DNA of 64,000 nt from Blattabacterium cuenoti (GTDB taxonomy: Bacteria > Bacteroidota > Bacteroidia > Flavobacteriales > Blattabacteriaceae), in NCBI RefSeq assembly GCF_014252375.1, contig NZ_CP059221.1, positions 506,001 through 570,000 on the forward strand, in the 5' to 3' direction. Shown here one piece after another: positions 1 to 9,598 of the stretch. The position numbers were made by a program, and so were the translations under genes. The notes below the pieces were generated by a model that ran no database searches, was not told where the DNA came from, and saw nothing but the letters and a program-made list of their open reading frames with translations. The number at the start of each line of letters is the position of its first letter. Position 1 is the first letter of the stretch.

Positions 1-2599
1 TTTTTCCTATATTAAAACTTATTTTCCATTTTTTATAAAAATTATCTTCTATTGAACTTAATGGATATGAAAAGTCTATTCCAAGTATTCCAAATGGAGA
101 ACAAAGACAACGTAATCCAAATCCAAGAGATTTATTCATTTCTAATGATGTTAAAGATTTATAAGAATTTCCAATATTTCCAGCTTCTATAAAAGAATTT
201 AACCATGTTTTAAAATTATTACTTGATCCATTTATTAAATAATGCATTTCTAATGAAATTTTTTTATAACTAGTACCTCCATTTTTAGACATTTTATAAA
301 ATGAATTATTTTCTGGGAAAGAATATCCCTTTAAAGGAATATGATTCTCTCCAAATTTTTTTGATGTACCACCCATATAAAACATATCGAACGGTGTAAG
401 TTTTCTTCCAGAATCTTTATTGTATACACCTACATGTCCTAACTCACCTTGACATTTTAATACTAAATTTTCTTTAATTTTTTTATAAAAATTTCCAAAT
501 AATTTTAATTTAAAATGTTCTGTCCATATGTTATTACTTTTACTATAATCAAAATGTTTAAAAAATGGAATATCAATTTTTCTTAAACCATTGTTTTTTA
601 TATGCTTTTTTTTTGCAAATGAATTATATTCTTTTTTTTCGAAAAATGAATATGGTGGACTTGATGAGAAATAAAATTTTAATTTTGATCCATCAGTAGG
701 AAAAAAATTATTTGGAGAAATAGTGTTTCTTTTAAAAGATAAAGAACAAAATAAATTATTAAATTTATATAAGTTATTATTATCACATATTTTTATAAAA
801 TCAGTTTCTTTAGGAAAAGTCCATCTTTCTCCATGTATAGAAGTTGATATATTAGAATAAGGATCAATAAATTCTATATCTTTATCTAATCCAATAGACA
901 TTTTAATTTTTCTTAAAAAGAATGGATTTTCTTTATCAATTAAACAATATTTAGTGTTAAATGGAATATCATTTTTTATTAGTTTATTTACAGAATAATT
1001 TGTATCAATTTTTAATGAAGTTGGTTCATCTTTTTTTATCCAAGGTTTTAATAATGAAAGACCAAAAGATTTCATATTTTTTCCAAATTGACTATAAAAT
1101 ATTATTTTATCTCCATCTCCTTGAGGTATTGTTTTCCAAAATTTCCAATTTATAATGTTTTTAATTGAAAAATTATTTAATATAATTTTTAAACCACCAG
1201 TTAATTTTCTTATATCATTTCCTATAATTCCTCCATGAAATTTAAATTCATTATTATCTTTTTCTAATACATGCCATTCTATATCTACAGATTCATCATT
1301 AATAGGAATAATTTCAAAATAAACTTTATCAAAAAGGAATAAATTTTCTATATTATGTAAACTTTCCATAAGTTTTTCAATAGAAAAAATATCTTTATTG
1401 TAAATTTTTATTTCTCTTTTAATTACATAATCTTTAGTAATATTATTACCTAATATTTTTATATTTCTAATATAAACAGGAGAATTTTCTTCTATAAGAA
1501 TATTTATATCAATTTTATTATCATCATCTTTTATTTTTTCTACTGTATTTAAATTAATAAATAAGTGACCTAATTTAAAATAATTATTAACTATACTTGG
1601 TTCTGTTGGATTAAAAATATTTTCTGTTAATTTTGTTTTATCATAAATATTTTCATTGTTATTATATGATATAACTTTTTCTAAATATTTATTACTTACT
1701 TTTTTATTTCCTGTAATATTTATTTTTCCTAAATAATATTTACTTCCTTCAACTATTTTTATTTTAATACCATAGTTTCCTGAACTAGTTTTCCAAACTG
1801 ATTCTAAAAAAACTTTGGCAAACCTATAACCTATAGATTGATATTTTTCTTTTATTTTATCTAAATGTTTATTTATTTGATCACTAACAAATATATGATT
1901 AGGTCTATTTATCAATAATGATAAAAAAGATTTATCCCTATTTATGATACTTAATAATTCTTTATCACTTATTACATTATTTCCATAAAAAACAAATTTT
2001 TCTATTTTAATTTTTTTTCCTTTTTCAATATAAAAAAACAATATATTTTTATCATATTCTTTTTTTATTTCATGATTTATAGTAATTTCATTGTAACCAT
2101 CTTCTTTATAAAAATTTTTTATTTCATTTTCCATTTCTTTAATCATTGATTCAGATATTTTATCTCCGCTTTTTACATTATTTATTTTAGGAAAATCACT
2201 TTTTACAATTAATCCATCACTTTTAAACTGAATATCATGTATTTCATTTAAATCTTTTAAATCAAAAATTAAATCAATTTTATTTTTATATTTATCTTCG
2301 TTATACTTATAAATAGATATATCTTCAAATAATTTACTATCCCAAAGTTTTTTTATAATATTATTTATTTTTATTCCATATGGATCTATTAAAGATCCAG
2401 AACTTATTCCAGATATTTTAGAAACAAATTCTTTATTATATTTTGTATCTCCTTTAATATATATATCATTTATTGTGATATTTATGTTTTTATTTTTTTC
2501 CTCGTTTTCATTGTTGTTGATTTTATCGTTATTATTAGAATACAAGTAATTAATTGATATTATAAAAAATATACAGTAAATAAATAATTTTTTTTTCAT
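1..2599 (-). CDS. bamA: Outer membrane protein assembly factor BamA (Omp85), C-terminus cut by window edge
   Basis: BamA inserts beta-barrel proteins into the outer membrane. The frame opens at an ATG (2597-2599) and stays open to base 1, so about 866 residues are visible and only the last few are missing. The N-terminus is a lysine-rich stretch (MKKK) and a hydrophobic segment, consistent with a Sec signal peptide. POTRA-like repeats follow (for example around VDLIFDLKDLNEIHDIQF-type strands), then a C-terminal part with the GG-T and aromatic/Gly strand pattern of an Omp85 barrel. The downstream neighbour in the opposite sense of the window is uppS (14 bp away, same strand, upstream in transcription), a linkage common in Bacteroidetes. 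Presence of BamA says the cell keeps a protein-bearing outer membrane. TamA is the alternative family member, but length and uppS linkage favour BamA. Confidence 0.85.
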   Translation of the reverse strand, partial: MKKKLFIYCIFFIISINYLYSNNNDKINNNENEEKNKNINITINDIYIKGDTKYNKEFVSKISGISSGSLIDPYGIKINNIIKKLWDSKLFEDISIYKYNEDKYKNKIDLIFDLKDLNEIHDIQFKSDGLIVKSDFPKINNVKSGDKISESMIKEMENEIKNFYKEDGYNEITINHEIKKEYDKNILFFYIEKGKKIKIEKFVFYGNNVISDKELLSIINRDKSFLSLLINRPNHIFVSDQINKHLDKIKEKYQSIGYRFAKVFLESVWKTSSGNYGIKIKIVEGSKYYLGKINITGNKKVSNKYLEKVISYNNNENIYDKTKLTENIFNPTEPSIVNNYFKLGHLFINLNTVEKIKDDDNKIDINILIEENSPVYIRNIKILGNNITKDYVIKREIKIYNKDIFSIEKLMESLHNIENLFLFDKVYFEIIPINDESVDIEWHVLEKDNNEFKFHGGIIGNDIRKLTGGLKIILNNFSIKNIINWKFWKTIPQGDGDKIIFYSQFGKNMKSFGLSLLKPWIKKDEPTSLKIDTNYSVNKLIKNDIPFNTKYCLIDKENPFFLRKIKMSIGLDKDIEFIDPYSNISTSIHGERWTFPKETDFIKICDNNNLYKFNNLFCSLSFKRNTISPNNFFPTDGSKLKFYFSSSPPYSFFEKKEYNSFAKKKHIKNNGLRKIDIPFFKHFDYSKSNNIWTEHFKLKLFGNFYKKIKENLVLKCQGELGHVGVYNKDSGRKLTPFDMFYMGGTSKKFGENHIPLKGYSFPENNSFYKMSKNGGTSYKKISLEMHYLINGSSNNFKTWLNSFIEAGNIGNSYKSLTSLEMNKSLGFGLRCLCSPFGILGIDFSYPLSSIEDNFYKKWKISFNIGK

Positions 2600-2613
2600 T
2601 GAATTTTATAAAA

Positions 2614-3342
2614 TTAAATTTTTCCAAAACGACGTTTTCTTTTTTGATAATTAATTATAGCCTCAATAAAATCTTTTCTTCTAAAATCTGGCCATAAAAT
2701 ATCAGTAAAATATAATTCCGCATAAGCAGATTGCCAAAGTAAAAAATTACTTATACGTTTTTCTCCACTAGTTCGTATTATTAGATCGACATCAGGAAAA
2801 TTTTTAGTATATAAATGATTTTGAAAGAAATAATAATCAATATCCTTTATTTTTAATTCTCTATTGTATACTCTTTTAGCTATATTTTTTGTAGCTCTTA
2901 AAATTTCTTCCCTGGCACTGTAACTTAATGCTAATATTAAAGTCCCAGATTTATTTTTTCTAGTTTTTTTAATGAAAAAAACTAAATTTTTTTGTATACA
3001 TTTAGAAAATTTTGATAATTCTCCTATAATAATTATTCTTAAGTTTTTTTTGTGAATTTTTTCTAAAAAATTTTTTAAATTTTTGTAGAACAATTCCATT
3101 AAACTATTAACCTCTTCTTTAGGTCTATTCCAATTTTCATAAGAAAAAACATATAAAGTTATATATGGAATAGATAATTCCTTACATACGTTTAAAGTAT
3201 CTATTATAGAATAAATACCTTTTTCATGCCCAAATGATCTTATTTTACCTCTTTTTTTAGCCCAACGACCATTTCCATCCATAATAATAGCAACATGATT
3301 AGGTATATTATTATAATCTATTTTTTTTAATAAATTTTCCAT
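2614..3342 (-). CDS. uppS: Undecaprenyl diphosphate synthase (cis-prenyltransferase)
   Basis: UppS condenses isopentenyl diphosphate units onto farnesyl diphosphate to make the C55 carrier lipid for peptidoglycan synthesis. The sequence has the family signature HVAIIMDGNGRWAKKRG near the N-terminus, with the catalytic Asp in MDGNGRW, the downstream YVFSYENWNRP segment, the DLIIRTSGEKRISNFLLWQ block, and the RRFGKI-type end. I chose the ATG at 3342 (protein starting MENLLKK, about 242 residues, the usual length) over one 12 codons upstream, because the extra residues are not part of the family. It lies 14 bp upstream of bamA on the same strand, probably co-transcribed with it and with nadK. 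Confidence 0.95.
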   Translation of the reverse strand: MENLLKKIDYNNIPNHVAIIMDGNGRWAKKRGKIRSFGHEKGIYSIIDTLNVCKELSIPYITLYVFSYENWNRPKEEVNSLMELFYKNLKNFLEKIHKKNLRIIIIGELSKFSKCIQKNLVFFIKKTRKNKSGTLILALSYSAREEILRATKNIAKRVYNRELKIKDIDYYFFQNHLYTKNFPDVDLIIRTSGEKRISNFLLWQSAYAELYFTDILWPDFRRKDFIEAIINYQKRKRRFGKI

Positions 3343-3407
3343 ATAAAAATACGATCGTAATAAAAAATACGTGTACACAAATATAATAATAAATTTTTCA
3401 TATTATT

Positions 3408-4289
3408 TTAATTTCTTTTATCCATTCCCCATAGTAATTTTTCTCTTAATGTTTTATAATAGGTATTTTTATCTTCTTCATATATATATATCCTGAAAGG
3501 AGCTTTTATAATATCCAACTCATTTTCTTTTTTTAAAGAAATTAGTCTTGTATCTATAGATAGTGAATAATACTTTACACGACTATGAATTTTTAGATGT
3601 ATACTTTTATTGTCAGATATAACCAATGGACGTGAAAATAAATTATGTGGAGATATTGGTGTAAGAAGAAAATTATTGTTATCAGGACTAATAATTGGAC
3701 CTCCGCAACTCAAAGAATATCCAGTAGATCCAGTAGGAGTAGATATTATTAATCCATCTGACCAATAAGATGTTAAAAATTCACCATCAATGAATACATC
3801 AATAGTAATCATAGAAACAGTTTTTTCTCTAAAAACAACAATTTCATTTAATGCGAAATTAAATAATTTATTTAAATTATTTTTTGATGTTTTTAATTTT
3901 AATAAACTTCTAGGAATTAGATTCAATTTTTTATTAAAAATATTGTCAATATTTTTAATAAAAACATCTTTGCTGAAAGTCGCCAAAAATCCTAAATTTC
4001 CTGTATTAACTCCAACTATAGGTAGTTTAGAATCTTTAACAAAAGTAATAGCAGATAAAATAGTACCATCTCCACCAAAAGTAAACATTAAATCGAAATT
4101 TTTTATTTCTTCACAACATGAAAATGAAGGTAAATCTAATTTGCAAAATTCTTTGAAAGAATTCAATATACTTAAAAAATATTTTTCTACATATATTTCT
4201 ATTGAATTACTGAAAACATATTTTAAAAATTTATATAAATAAACTACATTATATTTTTCTAATTTTTGTCCATATATAGCTATTTTCAT
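3408..4289 (-). CDS. nadK: NAD kinase
   Basis: NadK phosphorylates NAD to NADP, the cell's only route to NADP. Visible motifs are the GGDGTILSAI diphosphate-binding loop, the GVNTGNLGFLATF segment, and DGLIISTPTGSTGYSLSCGG with the conserved TPTGSTGYS. At 293 residues it has normal family length and starts at an ATG directly followed by the typical MKIAIYG strand. It sits upstream of uppS and bamA on the same strand, in the nadK-uppS-bamA order common in Bacteroidetes, and is divergent from the GHMP kinase gene across a 65 bp spacer. Confidence 0.95.
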   Translation of the reverse strand: MKIAIYGQKLEKYNVVYLYKFLKYVFSNSIEIYVEKYFLSILNSFKEFCKLDLPSFSCCEEIKNFDLMFTFGGDGTILSAITFVKDSKLPIVGVNTGNLGFLATFSKDVFIKNIDNIFNKKLNLIPRSLLKLKTSKNNLNKLFNFALNEIVVFREKTVSMITIDVFIDGEFLTSYWSDGLIISTPTGSTGYSLSCGGPIISPDNNNFLLTPISPHNLFSRPLVISDNKSIHLKIHSRVKYYSLSIDTRLISLKKENELDIIKAPFRIYIYEEDKNTYYKTLREKLLWGMDKRN

Positions 4290-4354
4290 TATTTATTTTT
4301 ATGTATAATGTTTAATACATAAATTTACTTAATCAAAATTTTTTAATTTTAATA

Positions 4355-5302
4355 TTGTTAATAAATAAAAATAAAAAGTTATCTATATTTCCTTCAAAAA
4401 TATTATTATTTGGAGAATATGGAATATTAAAAAATTATACAGGATTTTCAATACCTAATTATGAATATAAAGGATATTTAAAATTTTATTCTAAATTAGA
4501 TAAAAACGTTATAAATTCTAATAATGAAATAAGAAAATTTTTTAATTTTTTAAAAATTAAAAAATTTAATATTATAAATTTGGAAAAATTAGATAAAGAT
4601 TTAAAAAAAGGAATATATTTTAAATCAAATATTCCACAAAAATATGGAATAGGTAGTTCTGGATCATTAGTTGCAGCTATTTATGATAGATATCTAATGT
4701 ATAAAACATCTATTTGTAATAAAAATTTAATTTTTATAAAAAATATTTTTAGTAATATGGAATCTTTTTTTCATGGAAAAAGTTCTGGAATTGATCCTTT
4801 AATATGTTATTTAAAAAAACCAATATTAGTTAAATCAAATAAACATATATCTACCATAAACATAAATATAAAAATGTTTAATAATAAAAATAAAAATAAT
4901 GGAGGAATTTTTTTAATAAATTCTGGATTACAAAGTAATACTAAAAAAATGAATAATCTTTTTATAAAAAAGATAAAAGAACATAATTTCAAAAAAATCA
5001 TGGATCAAGAATATGAAAAATATAATGTTAAATGTATTTATTCTTTTATTAATAGAGATTATAAAACTTTATTAGAAAATATAAAAAAATTATCAATTTG
5101 GATATTTAATAATATTAAACAAATGATACCTAAAAATATGTTAAAAATATGGATAAATGGAATAAAAAATGATAATTATTATTTAAAATTATGTGGATCA
5201 GGTGGTGGAGGTTTTTTTTTAGGATTCACAAAAGATTATACAAAATTAAATAATGAATTTGAATTAAATAAATATATAAGAAAAATAATTTTTTATTTTT
5301 AA
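4355..5302 (+). CDS. GHMP-superfamily kinase, GYDIA-like (mevalonate kinase-related)
   Basis: This is a small-molecule kinase of the GHMP fold. The N-terminus carries SKILLFGEYGILKNYTG, the ATP-loop region reads IPQKYGIGSSGSLVAAIYDRY, and FFHGKSSGIDPLICYL is characteristic of the flavobacterial GYDIA family, which I recall as mevalonate-kinase related. LKLCGSGGGGFFLGF near the C-terminus is the third GHMP motif. The substrate is not established for this subfamily; mevalonate kinase would be the first guess. The start is TTG at 4355 and no ATG lies near the first conserved block, so an initiator of ATT or further upstream is possible. The next gene begins 2 bp after its stop, suggesting one transcript. 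Confidence 0.75.
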   Translation: MLINKNKKLSIFPSKILLFGEYGILKNYTGFSIPNYEYKGYLKFYSKLDKNVINSNNEIRKFFNFLKIKKFNIINLEKLDKDLKKGIYFKSNIPQKYGIGSSGSLVAAIYDRYLMYKTSICNKNLIFIKNIFSNMESFFHGKSSGIDPLICYLKKPILVKSNKHISTININIKMFNNKNKNNGGIFLINSGLQSNTKKMNNLFIKKIKEHNFKKIMDQEYEKYNVKCIYSFINRDYKTLLENIKKLSIWIFNNIKQMIPKNMLKIWINGIKNDNYYLKLCGSGGGGFFLGFTKDYTKLNNEFELNKYIRKIIFYF

Positions 5303-5304
5303 GT

Positions 5305-6027
5305 ATGTGTTTAAATAAAAAAATTAGATTAAACCGTTATTTATCTCAATCAGGTATTTCTTCTAGAAGAGAAGCAGATAAATTAATTCAATCAGGTTCT
5401 GTTGAAGTTAATGGAAAAGTTATATCTAAATTAGGAACTAATATAGATATAAAAGATATTGTAAAATTTAATGGAAATAGAATAAGAATACAAAATAAAG
5501 TTTATTTATTAATTAATAAACCTAAAGGATTTATTACTACAACAAAAGATCAATTTAATAGAAAAACAGTTATGGATTTAATTCCAAATATTTTTCATGG
5601 AAAAAAATTATTTCCTGTAGGTAGATTAGATTCTAATACAAAAGGAGTATTAATTATTACAAATGATGGAAATATATCAGAAATATTAACTCATCCTAAA
5701 TATGATATACAAAAAATTTATAACGTTACTTTAAATAAAAAAATTGATGATAATGATATTAAAGTTATTTTAAGTGGAAAAATTTTTTTAAAAGAAGGAA
5801 GGGTAAAAGTAAAATTTATAAGAAAAATAAAAAATAATAAAATAAAGATAGGATTATGTTTAGGATGGAACAGAATAATAAGAAGAATTTTTAATAAATT
5901 AAATTATAAAATAACTGAGTTAGAAAGAATTTTTTTTGGAAAATTTTCTAATAAAAATATTAAAATAGGAAATTTTATAAAATTAGATAATAATTTAATG
6001 ATTGATTATCTTAAGTTAAAAAAATAA
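5305..6027 (+). CDS. rluB: Ribosomal large-subunit pseudouridine synthase, RluB/RsuA family
   Basis: The protein modifies a uridine of rRNA to pseudouridine. An N-terminal S4 RNA-binding domain (IRLNRYLSQSGISSRREAD, residues about 7-60) is followed by the catalytic domain with LLINKPKGFITTT and FPVGRLDSNTKGVLIITNDG, where the Asp of GRLD is the catalytic residue. At 240 residues it is a compact family member. The C-terminus KLNYKITELERIFFG matches the usual RxLxRxxxG end. Its ATG lies 2 bp after the GHMP kinase stop. RluB is the likeliest assignment, but RluB, RluE, RluF and RsuA cannot be separated with certainty by eye. Confidence 0.85.
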   Translation: MCLNKKIRLNRYLSQSGISSRREADKLIQSGSVEVNGKVISKLGTNIDIKDIVKFNGNRIRIQNKVYLLINKPKGFITTTKDQFNRKTVMDLIPNIFHGKKLFPVGRLDSNTKGVLIITNDGNISEILTHPKYDIQKIYNVTLNKKIDDNDIKVILSGKIFLKEGRVKVKFIRKIKNNKIKIGLCLGWNRIIRRIFNKLNYKITELERIFFGKFSNKNIKIGNFIKLDNNLMIDYLKLKK

Positions 6028-6055
6028 ATAAATCTATTTATTAAATTGTTTCTTT

Positions 6056-6481
6056 ATGAAAAAAATTAATATAATTAACGGGCCAAATTTAAATCTTATA
6101 GGAATTAGAGAAAAAAATTTATATGGTAAAAAAAATTTTTTAGATTATTTAAATTTACTAAGAAAAAAAAAAATTTTTTCTAATTTCAAAATTGATTATT
6201 ATCAAAATAATTGTGAAGGAAAAATTATAGATTATTTACATTATGTAGGATTTAAGTCAAATGGTATAATTTTAAATGCTGGAGCATATACTCACACTTC
6301 AATAGGTATTGCTGACGCGATTAAATCAATTTCAACTCCTGTTATAGAAGTTCACATATCAAATATTTATTCTAGAGAAGAATTTAGAAGAAAATCATAC
6401 ATTAGTAATGTATGTAATGGAACTATTTTAGGTTTTGGATTAAAATCATATGAATTAGGAATTATTAGTTTTATGATTTAA
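6056..6481 (+). CDS. aroQ: 3-dehydroquinate dehydratase, type II
   Basis: AroQ converts 3-dehydroquinate to 3-dehydroshikimate in the shikimate pathway for aromatic amino acids. The 141-residue protein has the complete type II signature: INGPNLNLIGIREKNLYG with the catalytic Tyr, NAGAYTHTSIGIADAI with the substrate-binding Asn, and VIEVHISNIYSREEFRRKSY with the catalytic His. It follows the rluB-like gene by 28 bp on the same strand. Retention fits an endosymbiont that supplies aromatic amino acids to its host, though other aro genes are not in this window. Confidence 0.95.
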   Translation: MKKINIINGPNLNLIGIREKNLYGKKNFLDYLNLLRKKKIFSNFKIDYYQNNCEGKIIDYLHYVGFKSNGIILNAGAYTHTSIGIADAIKSISTPVIEVHISNIYSREEFRRKSYISNVCNGTILGFGLKSYELGIISFMI

Positions 6482-6503
6482 TTTAATAAAAAATACAAAA
6501 TTA

Positions 6504-7256
6504 TTAATAATGGAATCTTGATAACCATTTTTCCAAAATTTTTCTAAATTTTATAGGACTTTCCATCATAGGAACATGTCCGCATTTATCTATCCAATGT
6601 AATTCAGAATTTGGTAATAATTTATGAAATGATAATGCAACATCAGGAGGTGTTACATTATCCTGTTTTCCCCATATTATACAAACTGGTTTATATATTT
6701 TTGATAAATCTTTTGACATATTATACTTCATTGCACTTTTAGCTAAATATAATATTTTAATGCTTTTTTTTTTATCATTAACAATATTAAAAATTTCATC
6801 TACCAATTCTTTAGTAGCCATTTTAGGATTATAGAATACTTCTTGAGATTTTTTTTTAATATATTCATAATTTTCTCTTTTTGGAAATGCATCTCCAAAA
6901 GATTTTTCAAATAAACCAGAACTTCCTGTTAATACAACAGAATGAACTAGATCTAGTTTAGTTTTAGCTATAATTAAAGCAATATGTCCACCAAGAGAAT
7001 TACCAATTAATGTGGCATTTTTTATATTAATCCTTAATAAAAATTTTATTATATATTCAGATAAAGTTGAAATATTAGTTGAAAATAAAGGCATATTATA
7101 AATTGGTAAATATGGCATAATAACTTTGTATCCTTTTTTTGGAAAAAAATCAAAAATAGATTTAAAATTACTTAGTCCACCCATTAATCCATGAAGTAAA
7201 ACTAAAGGATGACCTTCTCCTTTAATTATATGATTTATAATATTTTTTTTATCCAT
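6504..7256 (-). CDS. Alpha/beta hydrolase
   Basis: A 250-residue alpha/beta-hydrolase with a complete catalytic triad: the nucleophile elbow GNSLGGH (Ser), the acid in IIWGKQDNVTPP (Asp), and the His in IDKCGHVPMMESP. The oxyanion loop PLVLLHGLMGG is also present. Flavobacterial genomes carry a close homologue annotated only as alpha/beta hydrolase. The substrate cannot be inferred. It is 12 bp downstream of rnc on the same strand, so it may be the last gene of the acpP-fabF-rnc transcript. Confidence 0.85.
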   Translation of the reverse strand: MDKKNIINHIIKGEGHPLVLLHGLMGGLSNFKSIFDFFPKKGYKVIMPYLPIYNMPLFSTNISTLSEYIIKFLLRINIKNATLIGNSLGGHIALIIAKTKLDLVHSVVLTGSSGLFEKSFGDAFPKRENYEYIKKKSQEVFYNPKMATKELVDEIFNIVNDKKKSIKILYLAKSAMKYNMSKDLSKIYKPVCIIWGKQDNVTPPDVALSFHKLLPNSELHWIDKCGHVPMMESPIKFRKILEKWLSRFHY

Positions 7257-7268
7257 TAAACAATATTA

Positions 7269-7970
7269 TTATATTTTTTCTATTATATGTTTTTTTTTAA
7301 TAACAGAATATGCGTTTTTAGCTGCCATTTCTTCTGATTTTTTTTTCGAAAAACCTCTACCAATAGATTTAATATTGCAATTAGATATATTAAATTTTGA
7401 TAAAAAAATAATTCTATTATTTTTTTTTTCTTTCTTTTCAAGAAAAGTATGAAAATTTATAAAAAATTTATTTTTTTGACACCATTCCATAATCCATACT
7501 TTATAACTATAAATTTCATTTTGTAGCTTATTCATATCTACTTTAGATAATATTTTTTCATATATAAAATTTTTACATTCTATAATACCTATTTCTATAT
7601 ATATAAATCCTATTAATGCTTCAAGTATATTTCCTAACACATTGTTATTAAACAAATTATTTTTTGGTAAAAATATTTTTTCTAATGAAAGTCTTTTAGA
7701 TATATTATTTAAATTTTTTCTACAAACAATTTTAGATCGTATTTTGGTAAGATCTCCTTCTTTTTTTTTAGGTAAATTTTTATATAAAAAATGTGATATT
7801 ATAGTATTTAAAATTGAATCTCCTAAAAATTCTAATCTTTGAAAATTAATAGAATAATATTTATTTATATTTCTTTTTTTAGTAGAAAAATTATATATAA
7901 AAGCTTCTTTTAAAAGAAGAACATTTTTTTTTGTTTTAAATCCTAATATTTTATTTATTTTATCAATCAC
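7269..7970 (-). CDS. rnc: Ribonuclease III
   Basis: RNase III cleaves double-stranded RNA in rRNA and mRNA processing. The catalytic domain shows QRLEFLGDSILNTIISHFL and NILEALIGFIYIE, which carry the conserved Glu and Asp metal ligands, and the C-terminal dsRNA-binding domain ends with SIGRGFSKKKSEEMAAKNAY. At 233 residues the length is normal. The start codon is GTG (7968-7970), reading MIDKINKILG. The gene follows fabF by 23 bp, so acpP-fabF-rnc forms the operon usual in Bacteroidetes. Confidence 0.93.
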   Translation of the reverse strand: MIDKINKILGFKTKKNVLLLKEAFIYNFSTKKRNINKYYSINFQRLEFLGDSILNTIISHFLYKNLPKKKEGDLTKIRSKIVCRKNLNNISKRLSLEKIFLPKNNLFNNNVLGNILEALIGFIYIEIGIIECKNFIYEKILSKVDMNKLQNEIYSYKVWIMEWCQKNKFFINFHTFLEKKEKKNNRIIFLSKFNISNCNIKSIGRGFSKKKSEEMAAKNAYSVIKKKHIIEKI

Positions 7971-7993
7971 TGATTAAATTTTTATATTTTTTT

Positions 7994-9253
7994 TTAATTT
8001 TTTTTGAATAAAATACAAACGTTATGACCACCAAATCCAAATGTATTACACATACTAATATTTATTTCCTTTTTAATTGATTTATTAGGAATAAAATTAA
8101 TTTTTTGATCTATTTTTTTGTCAATTTTAAATAAATTAATAGTTGGTGGAATTATTTTTTTTGTCAACGGTAATATAGTTGCAATAGATTCTATTACTCC
8201 AGCTGCTCCTAATAAATGTCCAGTCATTGATTTTGTAGAATTAATATTTATTTTATATAAATTTTTTTTAAATACATTTTTTATAGCTTTTATTTCTGCA
8301 ATATCTCCTAATTTTGTAGATGTTCCATGAGAATTAATGTAATCTACATCTATAGACTTAATCTTAGCGTCCTTTATAGCAGATTTCATTGCTAAAATAA
8401 CCCCTTTCCCGTCAGGATGTGGAGCTGTAATATGATATGCATCTCCAGACATTCCTATTCCTATCAATTCTGCATATATATTAGCACCTCTTTCTTTAGC
8501 GTGAAAATATTCTTCTAAAATTAAACATCCAGCACCTTCACCTAAAACAAAACCATCTCTATCTTCATCAAATGGCCTAGATGCTGTTTTATAATCATAA
8601 TTTCTTGTAGATAATGCATTTAATGCATTAAATCCACCTACACCACTTTGTGTTATTGCTGCTTCTGATCCCCCAGTTATCATTACATCAGCTTTACCTA
8701 AACAAATTAAATGATAAGCATCAACAATTGCATTAGATGATGAAGCACAAGATGAAACCGTAGCATAATTAGGGCCATGTAATCCATAGTTTATGGATAT
8801 TAATCCAGCAGTAATATCTATAAGCATTTTTGGAATAAAAAATGGACTAAATCTAGGATAATAATTTCTGTTAACATGATTAATTATTGAATTTTCTAAA
8901 TTCAATAACCCACCTATTCCAGATGCCCAAACTACACCAATTCTATCTTTTTTTTCGTTTGAAAAGTTTATTCCACTATTTTTTATAGCTTCTTCGGAAG
9001 CTATAATACCATATTGTGCGCAAGGATCTAATTTTTTTATTTCTTTTTTAGAAAAGAATATTTTTGGATCATAATTTTTTAATTCACAAGCAAACTTTGT
9101 TTTATATTTTTTAGTGTCAAAATATGTAATAGGATAAGTACCACTTATTCCATCAATTAATGATTTCCAATAGTCTTTAACGTTGTTTCCTATAGGAGTA
9201 ATAGATCCTATCCCAGTTATTACTACTTTTTTTAATCCATATTTATTATACAT
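7994..9253 (-). CDS. fabF: Beta-ketoacyl-ACP synthase II
   Basis: FabF elongates acyl chains by condensing acyl groups with malonyl-ACP. The Cys-His-His triad is visible: the nucleophile Cys in TVSSCASSSNAIVDAY, the first His in NSHGTSTKLGD, and the second in STKSMTGHLLGAAGV. The glycine-rich tail MCNTFGFGGHNVCILF is intact. The 419 residues match family length. It lies 26 bp downstream of acpP, the gene for its carrier protein substrate. Confidence 0.96.
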   Translation of the reverse strand: MYNKYGLKKVVITGIGSITPIGNNVKDYWKSLIDGISGTYPITYFDTKKYKTKFACELKNYDPKIFFSKKEIKKLDPCAQYGIIASEEAIKNSGINFSNEKKDRIGVVWASGIGGLLNLENSIINHVNRNYYPRFSPFFIPKMLIDITAGLISINYGLHGPNYATVSSCASSSNAIVDAYHLICLGKADVMITGGSEAAITQSGVGGFNALNALSTRNYDYKTASRPFDEDRDGFVLGEGAGCLILEEYFHAKERGANIYAELIGIGMSGDAYHITAPHPDGKGVILAMKSAIKDAKIKSIDVDYINSHGTSTKLGDIAEIKAIKNVFKKNLYKININSTKSMTGHLLGAAGVIESIATILPLTKKIIPPTINLFKIDKKIDQKINFIPNKSIKKEINISMCNTFGFGGHNVCILFKKN

Positions 9254-9279
9254 AAAATAAAATTATAATGCTTTAAGCA

Positions 9280-9528
9280 TTATATATTTTTATTTTTTAG
9301 TAGATTTTTTATAGCAGATGTAGCTTCTCCTACTGTTGTTATTTTTTCTGCTATTTCGTCAGAAATACTAATTTCAAATTCTTTTTCAAATTCCATAATA
9401 AGTTCAACTATATCTAATGAATCTGCACCTAAATCATTAGTAAAACTAGAATTAGGATTAATACTAGCCTCTTCTACACTTAATTTATCTACAATTATAG
9501 AATTAACTCTAGATACAATATCAGACAT
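9280..9528 (-). CDS. acpP: Acyl carrier protein
   Basis: ACP carries growing fatty acids on a phosphopantetheine arm attached to the Ser of the DSL motif, here [18 protein letters not shown]. The 82-residue acidic helical protein has normal length and the C-terminal helices typical of ACP. It is the first gene of acpP-fabF-rnc, divided from ribE upstream by about 70 bp of AT-rich spacer that may hold the promoter. Confidence 0.96.
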   Translation of the reverse strand: MSDIVSRVNSIIVDKLSVEEASINPNSSFTNDLGADSLDIVELIMEFEKEFEISISDEIAEKITTVGEATSAIKNLLKNKNI

Positions 9529-9598
9529 AATATTATTTTTTAATGTTGCAAAATTAGTAAACTTTTATAATAAATTTATAATAAATTTTTATAAAAAA

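Noticed and set aside
3790-4242. Long antisense frame opposite nadK
   Set aside because: It mirrors the conserved NadK frame and shows no family motif.
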